Assembly (NCBI GenBank): GCA_035578155.1
Contig: JAPWDM010000005.1
Coordinates: forward strand, 39,952,108-40,016,107
Length of the DNA: 64,000 nucleotides
Direction: 5' to 3'
From: Brachynemurus nebulosus
Lineage: Eukaryota > Arthropoda > Insecta > Neuroptera > Myrmeleontidae
Shown here piece by piece: positions 36,003 to 47,930 of the stretch. The notes beneath the pieces are model-generated. The model was given only the letters and a program-made list of their open reading frames with translations, was not told where the DNA came from and made no database searches. Position 1 is the first letter of the stretch. Every line of letters starts with the position of its first letter. The translations under genes were made by a program, and so were the position numbers.

Positions 36003-39000
36003 CACTGAGAAAAAAATATGGTAATTTTTACGGAAATTTCTAGTGAAAAATTACGGAGCTCTCTGGTAATGGGGGCATAAGTGACAGGCAAAGGAAAAAG
36101 TACGATGAGTATATTAAGAATTACCCTATGCCTCCGCAAAAATTTCGGCGCTGTACAGGAAAAATTCTACTCTCTTACCGTATTATTTATAAGGTTTTTG
36201 TTTTTTAATTATTAATAAATAATTGAATTAAAATAATTTAAAAAGATATTGATAGAATGGTAAGGAATAAAATCAAATTATTAATATTGAAAAAATGTTA
36301 TGTGGTTTTTTATTATTTGTGGAAAAACATTGTTGAATCACGTCCTGTTCACCAAAATTATGTTCAAGTACATTCTGGTCACCAAAATTATGTTGTGATT
36401 TTGTCGGTTTCACTACTGTGATTAATGTTAAAATAAAATAATAAAAAACCACAGAACATTTCTTCAATATTTGAAATGAATATAGGAAAAACACAATGAT
36501 GTATTTATTATTTGATAACAATATAAATTGTTTATTTGAAGTTAAAATTATAATGTTTGTAATTATGAAAGTAAAAAAAGCACATGTATTAAGGATATAT
36601 TCTCAAAAAATAAAACAGCAAATTGAGGATTTTAACATTTTGATGCTATCTCTACCGCACACAGAATTCAGGAAAATTATTTTTAAATTCTGACATACAC
36701 TTTAAAAAAAGAACAGACTTATTAAAACTTCCGTAAATATAGTATTGCTTGTCTTATTTAAAATTTTATTTCCGCCAATAACAATATTCTAATGATACTG
36801 AAAATATTTAAGGAAAAAAGATGTAAATATAAAAGTTTAAGGTGACAGTATATCTTATTCTTTTTTACATGTGCATATACAATGAATCTTAGAAGGATGT
36901 GAAATTTAATACATATACATATTTATGTGGTATTCTCCTACACAATAGTCCCTCACAGCATGATATAAGTTTTAGTTCAAGCATTGGGTATTTTTAATTT
37001 TTGTAATCTTAAGTATTATCTCAACCGGTACGGTCTCTCGTATCATTGCTCGCAATACTTGTGGAATTATAAAATAATTATATTATGGTGTTTGACATAA
37101 AAAGAAAAGGTGATATTATCCTAAACTCATATGAAATTATTTTTGTAGAAACCCAATATCTACTTAACTATTACTGGTCAGAAATTATGAACCACTTAAG
37201 TTTGAATTTGAGTTAAGTAGTGCAATTAAATTTTACAGTCATTATGAGGCATGATACGTTCGCTCGCAGGTTGGGCGAAGCTTTACTTGACTGAAAATAC
37301 GAGTAAATCGTTTATAATCAATGTCAAAGATAGAAATGGCAAAAGATATAACAGAAAAAAAAACCCACTTGTCCAGTAAAAAGAAGTTTAATATTGTGTA
37401 TGCAATTTTTATTATTCTGTAGCTTGAATATGCACCAAATAAAAGTTGAATTTAATTTTTTTTAGCAAAAAAAGCCAATGAAAAAAACCATTTCTAAGAA
37501 AGTTGTTCCAAATTAAAATTTCTACAAATTATATTTAATAAAATTTTTCGAAATTTTGCGCCTGGTTCCTCCCAGGGCAAAAAGTTTCTATTTCAAGTCA
37601 CCTCCAGCCACTGTGATGCCAATCTAAGAAAAATCGACTGCCGACTAGATGTATCCTACGACTCCCACCTTGCTAGAAAATTTCAAAAATTTTTCATTTC
37701 TAATAAGAAACTTAGAAAAAAAATTAAAATTGTTCTAAATAACGTGACTTGCGAAAAAAATTTTACCCAGTGGCGGATTTACTCTAAGTGCCGCTCTAGG
37801 CTCAGTAAAAAATGCCGCCCCTGAAAAGCTAAAAAAAAATTTTTGCTACCCCTTTTGCCAAATTTGCCGCCCCTAAAATCGGCCGCCTTTCTTAAAAAAC
37901 GTAAGTGACGAACAAAAAGAAAAACAAAAAACAAATTCTACATTTTGCCGCCCTTTTTGGCCCAAATTTTCCGCCATTAAAATCTGCCGCTCTAGGCTCC
38001 AGCCTACTCAGCCTGCTGGTAAATCCGTCACTAATTTTACCCTTTAAATTTCCGAGACTGTCTATTATACTTTTCTTCACAAATTTCATAAAAAGTTTCA
38101 ATTTTTATAGACAAGGTACCGAAAAATCAAAAAATCCAGGGAAATTGTTGTGCTATGGTATAAATTTTTAAAATTAAAATATTACAATTTACGGGTCCCT
38201 ACAATTATATAACATTGTCTACTTATTCATAAAACGTATTGCATGTATTTTTATAACGTTTTTCTCAACAAGGCCTTCAAGGTCCTTTATTATATTTTTA
38301 CTATTGTCACATTTGTTTGAAATTTAGACAGAAAATAAAAAGATGACTACCCCATTTAAAGAAAGTTTAAATATATCTGTTCCGATTTCAATTATATTTG
38401 GTATAACGAAAATAAAGAGAAGACATATTTTTAAATATAAATAGATCAGAAAAATGTCCACAAATGTTAAGTTTACTTTTCTATTTACGCGGTAATGGGT
38501 AGCTCAAGAGTAATTTTTATTTCAAAATTACATTCTTAAAACATATAAAATATGTTATTAGGAATCAGATTTTTTTTAAAATTTTCCAATCGTTGGTAAA
38601 TTTCACTGAAACTAAGGCTATATTTGATGCTTTTCACACTCGTTTTTCACCCACTTAAAAATGTAAATTTGAAATTCTACTTCCTAATAACATTTTTTAT
38701 TACCTTTATCTTTACTCACTGAAAATTTGAAGTTCATACGTTAATTCTACGCCGAGAAAATAGAAAAGTAAAATCGCCTATTTTTGATGTTTTTTTTCAT
38801 TGGTAAATATCCCCTTAATATGAAAAAATGAATGTATGCTGTTGTGTTGTATGACCGTTGACTTGGCGGTATTATTGGACTGTTGCGACCGACTCTTATG
38901 TACAACTTGATATCTTGTGTACAACTGAACAAGTGATGCGGTGCTCGAACAGGGTACCGATTGACGTTGGTATCATAGCTACTGCTCGCTACTGCTGGTG

Positions 39001-39344
39001 AGTTATTCAAAATGACCTTGTGTGATGATTCAAGTGATACTTGTGTGAGAGAGATGCTTGAAGACAGGTTTCAAAAAGAAAATAGAGATAACAAATACCG
39101 TTTAAACAAAAATTAAGTAAATTTTCCTGGTATTCAATTGAAATTTTACTAGTCCATCGAATTTTACGGGGCTGTATAGGAAAAATTCTTAAGCTGTACA
39201 GGAAAGATTTTCGAATGAATCTTAAAAAATAATGTTTGAAAGGCATTTCTTGTATATTTGCTTGATAATTTCCTACCGACTGGTCACTTGAGCCTGGTTT
39301 ACCGGAGGCAGCTCCGTAATTTTTACTGTAATTTTTTCTCAGTG
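36003..39344. mobile_element. 3.3-kb TIR element (CACTGAGAAAAAA ends)
   Basis: Both ends read TA-CACTGAGAAAAAA pointing inward (left at 36,001, right ending at 39,346). Similarity continues for about 50-60 bp through AAAAATTACGGAGCT and GGTAA. TA flanks fit a Tc1-mariner-type target, but no transposase is visible. A motif, GCTGTACAGGAAAAATTCT, occurs once near the left end and twice near the right end. A 264-bp MITE is nested inside, so this element is older than that one. Confidence 0.55.
37769..38032. mobile_element. 264-bp MITE with 10-bp direct repeat flanks
   Basis: The ends AGTGGCGGATTTAC and (complement of) AGTGACGGATTTAC are inverted. The flanks are a perfect direct repeat AATTTTACCC (37,759-37,768 and 38,033-38,042). 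If the true end is CAGTGGCGG the duplication is shorter, near 8 bp, as in hAT elements; 9-10 bp would suit a Mutator-type element. CCGCC words recur inside. No coding capacity; the opposing frames at 37,892-38,171 are chance. Confidence 0.8.
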
Positions 39345-39346
39345 TA

Positions 39347-40562
39347 TGGCCTTTACATACATATCAGTGAATGTAAACTAGGGATATTACCCTAATACCC
39401 ATATTAATATTTAAAGATATTTTTTCGCTACAAGTTCGTTTACGAGTGTATAGTAATATTGGATAATATTCCGGATATGGTTACGATTAAGATTAAATGT
39501 TTCTGCTAAATTTTCGTTTTTAGAAAAAAATGAAAAATTACACCAAATTGGTGAACACCAAACAGGAATCAACGACAAGTTCATCAGGGCTTATCTGATG
39601 ATGATCATATGGATTGAAACATGCCAAAAATTAATTGAAGAAACAAATTGTATTCATGCAAAATACCAAATACTATGTAGAATACTGTTGTATTAGAGAA
39701 TAAATATTTAAATCTATCCAACAACATTCACTTTGCGAGGCTGAGGTGTAATTAGAAGTAAATAATGATGATTATTCGACTGTAACAATAGTTAGGCGAC
39801 TATAATATAATATGTACGTATGGCAGTTACATATTGAAAACAATAGCATATGTAATAATAATACAAGATAAATAGCATTCTGTGCTTGAATGCTGACGCC
39901 TATATGTATATATGTAGATCTCTCTCTGTGTGTCTGTGTTATTCTCGGATATGGCGTCGGATAACCGATAGGATATGTAAATTTGTTAATCACAACGTAA
40001 TTAATAGGTGAATTATTTAGGATAATTGCTGTATGTAGTAAAAGGATTAACAGTTAAATTTCGATACGTACAGTATTGCTTAAAGACAATTAAGTATTTG
40101 TTGTGTAGAAAATCAAAGATTATTTGGTGGTATAAACAGAAAAATACACTAACTATAGGGTAAAAGCCCCTATACTGGAACGCCATCATATGTCCGAACA
40201 GTTTTAACATTTATATATTAATAATAACCTCTGATAACAAAAATTTTTATTAATAGAATGATTATTTTTCAATTTAAATCCACCTGGCATTTAATGTATC
40301 CTTACTAACCATTCTATGTTTCCTACTTTGACGTCTAGATGTCACTCTATGTGTCATATTACTCATATTACACGTCTGTTTGTATATCGGTTCCCAACTC
40401 CTAGTGTCATTAATATTTCTTTGTTTGGATATAGATGTCGACATTTTGTAAATATGCATTGATCAATACGTATTGAAAGGCTATATTGATCGTTTAGGAG
40501 AGCTTCAAACATATTGATAGCATATTGAAGCATATTGATAGAAATTTATTTAAAATTGATAG
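39347..40562. other. non-coding DNA, no gene seen
   Basis: No recognised gene or element boundary. CATATTGATAG-like words repeat at about 40,510-40,540. Confidence 0.5.
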
Positions 40563-40898
40563 AAAAAACTCCGCCATTTTGTTAAATTTCAACTATTTTT
40601 TTTCAATTGAGGTTCACGGCACGGACCATACCTTCTAGTTTAATAGACTTTTTGATTTTTTTGATTTCAGGCAGTGTGAAGGCTGCTATCACTGCAGCAG
40701 TGGGGGAATTTTTTTTGAAGCTTTGGGAGATCTCGAATAAGTCACTGAATTTTCAACTTTTTGGTCCAAAAATTTTATCATGAATTTATTATATATCAAC
40801 AAATATTATGAAAATGTTAAAACATTTCATATAGTAGTTTTCTTTTAAAAAATTCCCAAAAATCACCATTTTTCAGGCGGTCACACTAGTGGTCCCCC
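40563..40898 (-). mobile_element. TTAA-flanked MITE, truncated inverted copy 2
   Basis: Reverse-complement match to 3745-4045. The intact terminus (complement of GGGGGACCACTAGTGTGACC) abuts TTAA at 40,899-40,902. The other end is missing after the ACTCCGCCATTTTG segment. Confidence 0.75.
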
Positions 40899-40902
40899 TT
40901 AA

Positions 40903-42943
40903 TCGCATGAAATACATTATGCGAATATTGCGAATAACAGTTCATTATGTGAACATCACTATACCAGAGACTGTTTGAATTTTGCTTGGTATACAGTCGC
41001 TAAACTTTGTTATTTTCCAATTTTTAGAAATTTGAAATTTGATACTAAATATGCATATACATAATTGTCAGATTCGATAAATATCGATAAAATACCAAAT
41101 TACTGTCGGCAATTCATATATCGACAAATAATTCTGTATTTCAGAATTGGACACGTATGTAGTAATATAAAAAATGAATCAACGTGAACTTGTCAAACAC
41201 GGACAGAGTAGAGTTGAGACAAATTTGATGAAGACCTAGTAAAAGAAATAACGATGTTCTTAGTGTTTCCGTTTTAGAAAAAAGCCAGTGTGTAAAATAT
41301 CATAAAGTGTAAAATATCATATCATAAAGCCAGTGTAAAAAAGCCAAAGTGTAAAAAGCCAAAGTGTAAAATGCACAATAATTATTTATTTTTTTTTTTT
41401 TTATATTTTATAAAGTGTAAAAAAAAATCTAAAAAATATACAGTGCGGCTTAGCACAGCATTTCGGATCCAGCTAGATAGACTTAAGTTAGATAAATTTT
41501 GCAGCAGCACCAGACGCCTCAAATACTATCTCTAAACTTTCCAAATTCCACATAGTTTAGGAGCTAAATATAACTAATAATTCAAAATTTATTTCTTTTC
41601 AACAACCTCTTACTGGTAAAAACTATGTATTTTATCTGCACATTCTTACCCAACATAGCAATTTTTTACGTAGAATTTAAACACTTTCTTACAATTTGAT
41701 TTTTCTGTGATTACCCACTCTCGCGGTCTGGCCCCGAACTTCTTTTATTTTTATTATAGGACGTGAAGTCCCATATGAAAAATATTAACGTTATTATTTT
41801 TCTAAGAAATTACATGATACAGTCGGCACTATGAAAGTGTTAATACCATAGTTTCATAGGATTAATATCATAGTTTCATAGTGAGATAAAAAAATATGTA
41901 GACGCCAGTAATTAGTTTACTGCTAGGTACCTGTACTACGACAATACCAAAACTAACATTCTGCGTGTACTTACATGCAGCGTTTGATTGTGTTTGTCAC
42001 ACCAGAGTCGTGAAAGTAGTATTGGTTGTAACACTTTGGTAGTACACAGTTTCATAGTGGCTACTGTAGATATTTAATTAAGCATAAACTCTTACAATGA
42101 AAATATCACGTTTGCTGCCATTAAAAGAGTAAAAATTTCGAAAAGAAATTGAGATTTGATAGCAGTAACTAAAATTTTTTAAAAACATTTCTAATAATTT
42201 AAAAAATCACTTAGAGCATAGCAAACAATATATTTTAGAAAAACCCGTTTTTGTGATTTTTGACTTTGAATATCTTGACTCGCCTAGATGCGATTCTATG
42301 AGAATTTTGAGACAATATATAAATTGCAAAAACAAAGATTTATACAGATTTGCAGCTTATTATCTTTCATTGCGAGATTAAATCCTTATTTGACTAGGCT
42401 ATAATAATAGACAAGTATGCTACATACATTCTATTTTCAACAACCAAATAGATTAGACAGAAATGTAACATATTCATAAGTCTCTATTATATTATAATGA
42501 TTCGTAATATCGTACGAGTACTTACTCCACAAATAATTTATTAGTTAAAACATAATTACTCTTGAGTAATATACATTCATAGAGCAATGTAAATCATAAA
42601 TCATACAAACTTCAATGAGACCATATACCACTTCAACAAATTCAATAAACAACAACCGTAAATTAAATAATAAAAAATTTATAATTCGAAAACCATTTTA
42701 CAAAAATTTGTAGGTGCTCATTCCAACCCCGAAACTATACAAGTACCTATCCATGATAGCTTTTAATTGAATGTTTGTTGTAAAGTGCAATTTAAATATA
42801 TTACATAAAATTCAAGTGGCCACTTTTTACTGAGTGGGCCCAATTCTGTACCAATATAAATATTTATCTGTACAATATTTTTTTGTTTTAATTGTAATAT
42901 AACAATACAAATATTTCAGTTAGAAATTATTATTCTAATAAAC
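40903..42943. other. non-coding DNA, no gene seen
   Basis: Contains a cluster of AAAGTGTAAAA words (41,297-41,370) and a local repeat of ATAGTTTCATAG (41,850-41,882). No gene recognised. Confidence 0.5.
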
Positions 42944-43050
42944 AGATTTAGTTATAAGAAATCATGTAAGCTTACTTGAGATTTTATATTATAATATTAT
43001 AATACACAATCTCAAGTAAGGTTACATGATTTTTTTTAAATTAAATCTGT
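42944..43050. repeat. 107-bp hairpin element next to the palindrome
   Basis: Stems of about 45 bp (ACAGATTTAGTT, then AATCATGTAAGCTTACTTGA) pair with their complement (TCTCAAGTAAGGTTACATGA, then AAATTAAATCTGT) around a short TA-rich loop. It ends 10 bases before the 6-bp duplication of the large palindromic element but is outside it. Confidence 0.75.
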
Positions 43051-43059
43051 AACAAAATA

Positions 43060-43065
43060 TTCGTC
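43060..43065. repeat. 6-bp target site duplication, left
   Basis: TTCGTC, repeated directly after the right terminus at 53,669-53,674. Confidence 0.85.
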
Positions 43066-44067
43066 AGTAGTAGGAATATAGCGGTTCTGGGCCCACCATC
43101 CCACCATCCAACTTTTTGAGCGACCTCGGCAGGAGGTAGGTAACCTATGTGGGTTCTAGAAGCCTGCGGCGGTGGGTGGAGCAAAATTTTTTTCTAGCCT
43201 AGCGGAACTTGATCCAGCCTAAGAGAACCTAAGGAAATTTGGTGTAACCTAAACAAAATTTTTTCTAACCTAAGAATTTCCCTAATAGATGGTGCAACCA
43301 CCTTCGAGCTTTGTAAATTCACTGCTAGATGGCGCAGCCACCTTTGATAGCGTTGTTAGTCTGGATTCCTGTGTGTAAAGTTTGAAAAATTGTTAATAGA
43401 TGATGCTGAAAATCCTTTTTGATAGTTAAAAGATGGCGTTGCTAGTAGGAACCACCGCGAATTCTGTACCTAGATTCAAAATTTTATCATATTTTTATCT
43501 GAAAACAGGTTTAAAGTTGTATAAATTGTCAGCTGACGTCATTAGAAGATTTCTGTCTAATATGCAAAAAAATGAATTTTATCATATGATTGTATATTTT
43601 TATCTGAAAACAGGTTTATACAGGTTTTTCTCTAAATAAAAACACATTTTTTTTAAATTTTTAATTTTTATTTTTTTATTAAATAAGAACACATTTTTTT
43701 TTTTATTTTTAATTTTTTTTAATTTTTTCTTATTTTAATAAATTTATTTTAAAAGAAATATTTTACAATAAAATATTTAAATGTTATTACGATAATATTT
43801 GTATATGGATATGACATTTTCCATGGCGCAAGTTGCTCCGGAATGATGGCCGCATCGAGGACTAGTATATATCGATTTATACATATTTTGTAACAATATT
43901 CGTCAATGGATTATATTGAACCACACGGTCATGTAGTAGAAGACAGAATGGTGATGTATTCTCCGGCACCTCCTTCAACGTTTTAAATTCAATTCGAATA
44001 TCCGCCGGTCAACTTTTCAATGATTCGTTATCGTGTTATTTTATTGTGTAAAATCAATTAGTTTGTC

Positions 44068-44181
44068 GACCCCGAGTTGGTGTAGTGGTTAGCAACTCCG
44101 CTCTTATCTGGTAGATTGTGAGTTCGAAACCAACCGGGGGAGATTCGTCATCTACATTACTACGCCGCTCATTAGTTTATC
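44068..44181 (+). mobile_element. SINE copy in left arm
   Basis: The head has a good A box (TGGTGTAGTGG) and B box (GAGTTCGAAACC). It then continues through CATCTACATTAC and CTCATTA, and is truncated compared with 20,852-21,070. Because an identical copy occupies the mirror position, the SINE was there before the arms were duplicated. Confidence 0.75.
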
Positions 44182-44461
44182 GTAGAATTGTTGGTATTTC
44201 AGAGTTTTCAACGAGTTGTTTAATAATTTCCTCTCGACGCTTCGCTTTACTTAGTTCTCTTAATTCTGCGTTAGAACATTGAAGAAGATTGATGTAATGA
44301 TCCGTAAATTACATACAACAGAAATATTCCGATATTTCAATATTTCGTCTATAATTGAACTTGAAAAGTCTACAAACCACCTCTATAAATTCAATGGTGT
44401 TTGTTGAATAATTTTTTACTATTTTAATACACAAGTCGACCAATTGGTGATCTTTGATTCC
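44177..44461 (-). pseudogene. decayed small reading frame, left arm
   Basis: Mirror image of 52,274-52,558; see that entry. About 93 codons are open except for one internal TAA. Confidence 0.3.
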
Positions 44462-46679
44462 TCACAGAACACTTTCTTGCATATGCACAAATTTTTAATA
44501 TAATTATAAATTTTACAAGTTAAAAAAGTGATCATTGTGTACCTATTTTTGTTTAAAACTATACTTAATAAAATAAATTTAAAGAAAAAAACCGATCTTT
44601 TGATTTACACCGATCCCCTAAAAAGAAATCAAACTAATTTTTGATATTATACCTTAAACTTGATGTATATATAAAAATTCCATTTACAATTATGGTACAC
44701 CATATATACTCGTAAATTTTACAAAAATGTATCACTCTGTACATTTTTTTTTTACAATTTACAATTTTACAATTTTACAATCTTACAATTTTTTACATTT
44801 CATTACAAATCTGTGTGCATATTCTTTGATGTTATTTAATCAGCTAAATCTTTAATCAACTAAATCAGCTAAAATTGTTACATACTTACGTTATAAATAT
44901 CTAAGTGTGTATTTTTCTTTTAAATATATAACTTATAAATACTCATGATTACTTTATTATAACTGTAATCACGCGATATCATGTTATAAAATACATAAGA
45001 ATTTACTCATTTAATGTAAAAATATTTGGTCATCAACAATTAAATAAAAACGAATTTTTTAAAATATATATAGTAATATAATATTTCGCATATATACAGT
45101 ACTCTGTTAAAAGTATGGGTTTCTACACCGTTAAAAAACATATATTTTACAATATCAATATATTGTAAAAAATCATATTTCTTAATATTTTTTAAAACTG
45201 AATATGTAATATCAAGAATTTAAAACAGTTTTGAAACATTAATTTCTCCTCATAATATTTTTTTAGTCTTAAATTAATAGCACAATGTTCCATATATTTT
45301 AAGAAAATTTTTCTTTTAATATTTTATAACTTATCTAAAAAAATTTATAGCTATTTTTATCAAAAAATTATTACTTGCTATTGTTAAAAAATTAGTTAAA
45401 TATATCTATAGGTATTAAATGACCTCTAGTTTTTGTAAATAACGGTAGTAATAGCAATTCATCTTAAATACGAAATTATTTTATCAATGCTAAATAAGCG
45501 TCTTTTTTTTTTCTCATATTATCATACTCCAATATATTGTATATTATTATAATTTATAAAAATGTGTTTTATTTATTAAAAAATTTAGCAAAATTTTAAA
45601 TAATATCGCGTCAAAATAATATTCAGAAGTCAATAAAAGACAATAGCAGTAAATTTATTAAGATAACTATAAATAAATATTAATCTAATGTTGAAATATT
45701 TATTAACAAATAGTACTGCTTAGTAGAAAATTAGGCACCTATTGTTTTGTTTTTCAAATTTACCTTTTTTGCAATTAAAGAAAATTTTAGTAACTATCGA
45801 TGCCTATATAAAACGATACCCATAAAAGACAAGCATGCTCTGATCTCAACAATTTTTTCCCATGTTAAATTTGTATGTTCTTACTTCGCTGAAACTTATT
45901 ATGTTTATATATTCCCCGCAATATTTTCTACCATAAACAATAGTTATAGCAAGCTAGGTAGGTATTGAATAAGTATTTTTTGTTTGTTAATTTATTGATG
46001 ATAGAGAAAAAAAATTTATGATTTTATAGACAGTGAAATACATTTAAACTATTTTTTTGCAGTTTAATTTTGTAAAAACACCTAAAAATTATCAGTCACA
46101 GACAAATATTTCTAAGCAAACGAATTGAAAATGTAGTTTTATATCATAAGAATAAATGCGTATATATAGGGTGGACAGTAAATAACTCTCATAATTTTTA
46201 AAGAGCGGATGAAAACTTTAATTTTGGATTACGAAATTTTATTTTTTTTTCCGGAGTTAAGCTGCATTCAATTAATTAACCCTTTCCTGCACAGCAGTTT
46301 TAGATCATTACTGTGCAAACGATACTTCAAATTAGCAAATCATTAATAACATGGGTAAATACTTATTAGCAAGAATTACATAGTTTACACATATGTTCTA
46401 TCGCACCAGAATGTTAATAGGACAATGCGATTTAATTGCCTATATTCAGGAGTAAGCAAAAACATTACCTATTTTAATAGCTTAGAAAATACACATTACA
46501 TAGTTCGTTGTAAGAACAATCATTTCGGTGATCTTTTTTAACGAATTACTAAAATTGCTTAAGGACTGTGGTATGTAAGAAATAACAACACTCACATAAT
46601 TTTAAAATAATTAACATATAGCTATTGGAAAAGTTACAAAGATTTTTTTTAACAACTTATTAAATGCCGATAGCTTATT

Positions 46680-47831
46680 TTAATATCTCCTATAGGGCCT
46701 TAAGTATAACCCTTCACCCGAAATTTTTTCATCACCATCGTTGGCGACTGTATTCTCGTCATCATCAGCTTCTCCTTCGCTCGCAGTATCTTCGCTATCG
46801 CTAGCAGATGTTTTTTCATCATTTGATATATACTTTAACACTGGCTCAATAATATCATGCTTTTCCAATTCCCTAGTTATTGAGATAATCCGCTTTCCAA
46901 TGTCACTTTCCTTTAAATTATTAAAATGACTTCGTTTTTTCTCGTTTTCGATATAATCCGCGAAGCTGGGATTTATAATATGACTCCTTTCCATTAAATT
47001 GCACACAGTATTAACCATTTCTTCTCCAATTTGCGTCTGAGTCGCTAAACTTCTTAGTTCATCAACTAAATGGTTCGGGTCATCAAAATATTCTTCTTCT
47101 TCATCAACAGGTTTCGAATGGCCATTATGAAGGCTAGCATTTTCATCATCATATTTGAAACGTTTAGCTCCGCCATTTGTTGAGTTAGATGTCGAAGGTT
47201 GTTCCTTTTCTCCTGAATTTTTATTTTCTTGCTCTTCATCCTTTGCGCATGCGTTCTGAAGCTCTTTGACCATTAATATGTCTAGAGCAGTTTGTAAGAG
47301 ACCAGCCATCTTTGGAGTAAAACTTGTTTCTTTGTAGTTATCAGGCGATGGTAAATGCTTTTGTTCATCAGATCGATTATCTTCATCATTCGCCGATTGT
47401 AGAATATTATGCGAGTTTTTTAAAGCGTGGAATTTACGTCTGATTGCTTCTGCTGCAGCCATCATACTTTGATTAAAAGTATTCAAGTTTCTTGTAGATA
47501 GATCTGTATCATCTTCCTGCTGATTTTGAAATACTGGTGCTTTATCTTCCTTTTCTTCATTTCTTGCTTCAAAGCTATAATTGGTTCCACCATCATCATC
47601 ATCTTCATCATTCGATTTTGACGATTCACTTTGTATTGAAAGTCTCCTCTTCTCCGCTCTGTTCACGTGTGTCCCATTATTTACTGACCGATTCGTGGAA
47701 TTTTCAAATTGACTTATTCCATTTTCATCATTTTTTTTATCATTCTCAGACGAATTATGTTTAGTTCTTAAATGACGCGAGAGATTAAACTTCCGCGAAA
47801 ATTTCTTACCACAAAATTCACAACTATGCAT
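46680..47831 (-). CDS. single C2H2 zinc-finger acidic protein, left copy
   Basis: The 383-codon intronless gene is transcribed outward from the centre of the palindrome and encodes exactly the same protein as 48,904-50,055. Residues 4-25 form one C2H2 finger (Cys4, Cys7, His20, His25), so it probably binds DNA or RNA. Residues 26-120 and 340-370 are acidic and low complexity, as in activation or chaperone-like regions. Basic patches (AEKRRLS, AKRFKY) could be nuclear signals. Helical segments lie near 120-145, 175-200 and 255-330. The last residues are GEGLYLRPYRRY. Not recognised as a known family by eye. Confidence 0.8.
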   Translation of the reverse strand: MHSCEFCGKKFSRKFNLSRHLRTKHNSSENDKKNDENGISQFENSTNRSVNNGTHVNRAEKRRLSIQSESSKSNDEDDDDGGTNYSFEARNEEKEDKAPVFQNQQEDDTDLSTRNLNTFNQSMMAAAEAIRRKFHALKNSHNILQSANDEDNRSDEQKHLPSPDNYKETSFTPKMAGLLQTALDILMVKELQNACAKDEEQENKNSGEKEQPSTSNSTNGGAKRFKYDDENASLHNGHSKPVDEEEEYFDDPNHLVDELRSLATQTQIGEEMVNTVCNLMERSHIINPSFADYIENEKKRSHFNNLKESDIGKRIISITRELEKHDIIEPVLKYISNDEKTSASDSEDTASEGEADDDENTVANDGDEKISGEGLYLRPYRRY

Positions 47832-47884
47832 AGCTTAACAGTATTACGATTGCAACGTGTTTACGAATAGCTGAACTGAACTCG

Positions 47885-47919
47885 ACTGACTAAAGATTCC
47901 GCGGGTTGAGCCTTATATA
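47885..47919 (-). promoter_or_regulatory. TATA-initiator core promoter, left gene copy
   Basis: Mirror image of the promoter at 48,816-48,850: TATATAAG at 47,912-47,919 and TCAGT at 47,885-47,889 on the minus strand, 32 bases from the TATA start to the initiator A. Confidence 0.75.
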
Positions 47920-47930
47920 CCTATGGAGTG

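Noticed and set aside
43433..43639. 68-codon frame with YFYLKTGL twice, in both arms
   Set aside because: The protein repeat comes from a local DNA duplication, and the frame has no promoter or recognised domain.
45747..45968. 73-codon frame repeated in both palindrome arms
   Set aside because: Duplication is explained by the palindrome; AT-rich, no recognisable domain or promoter.
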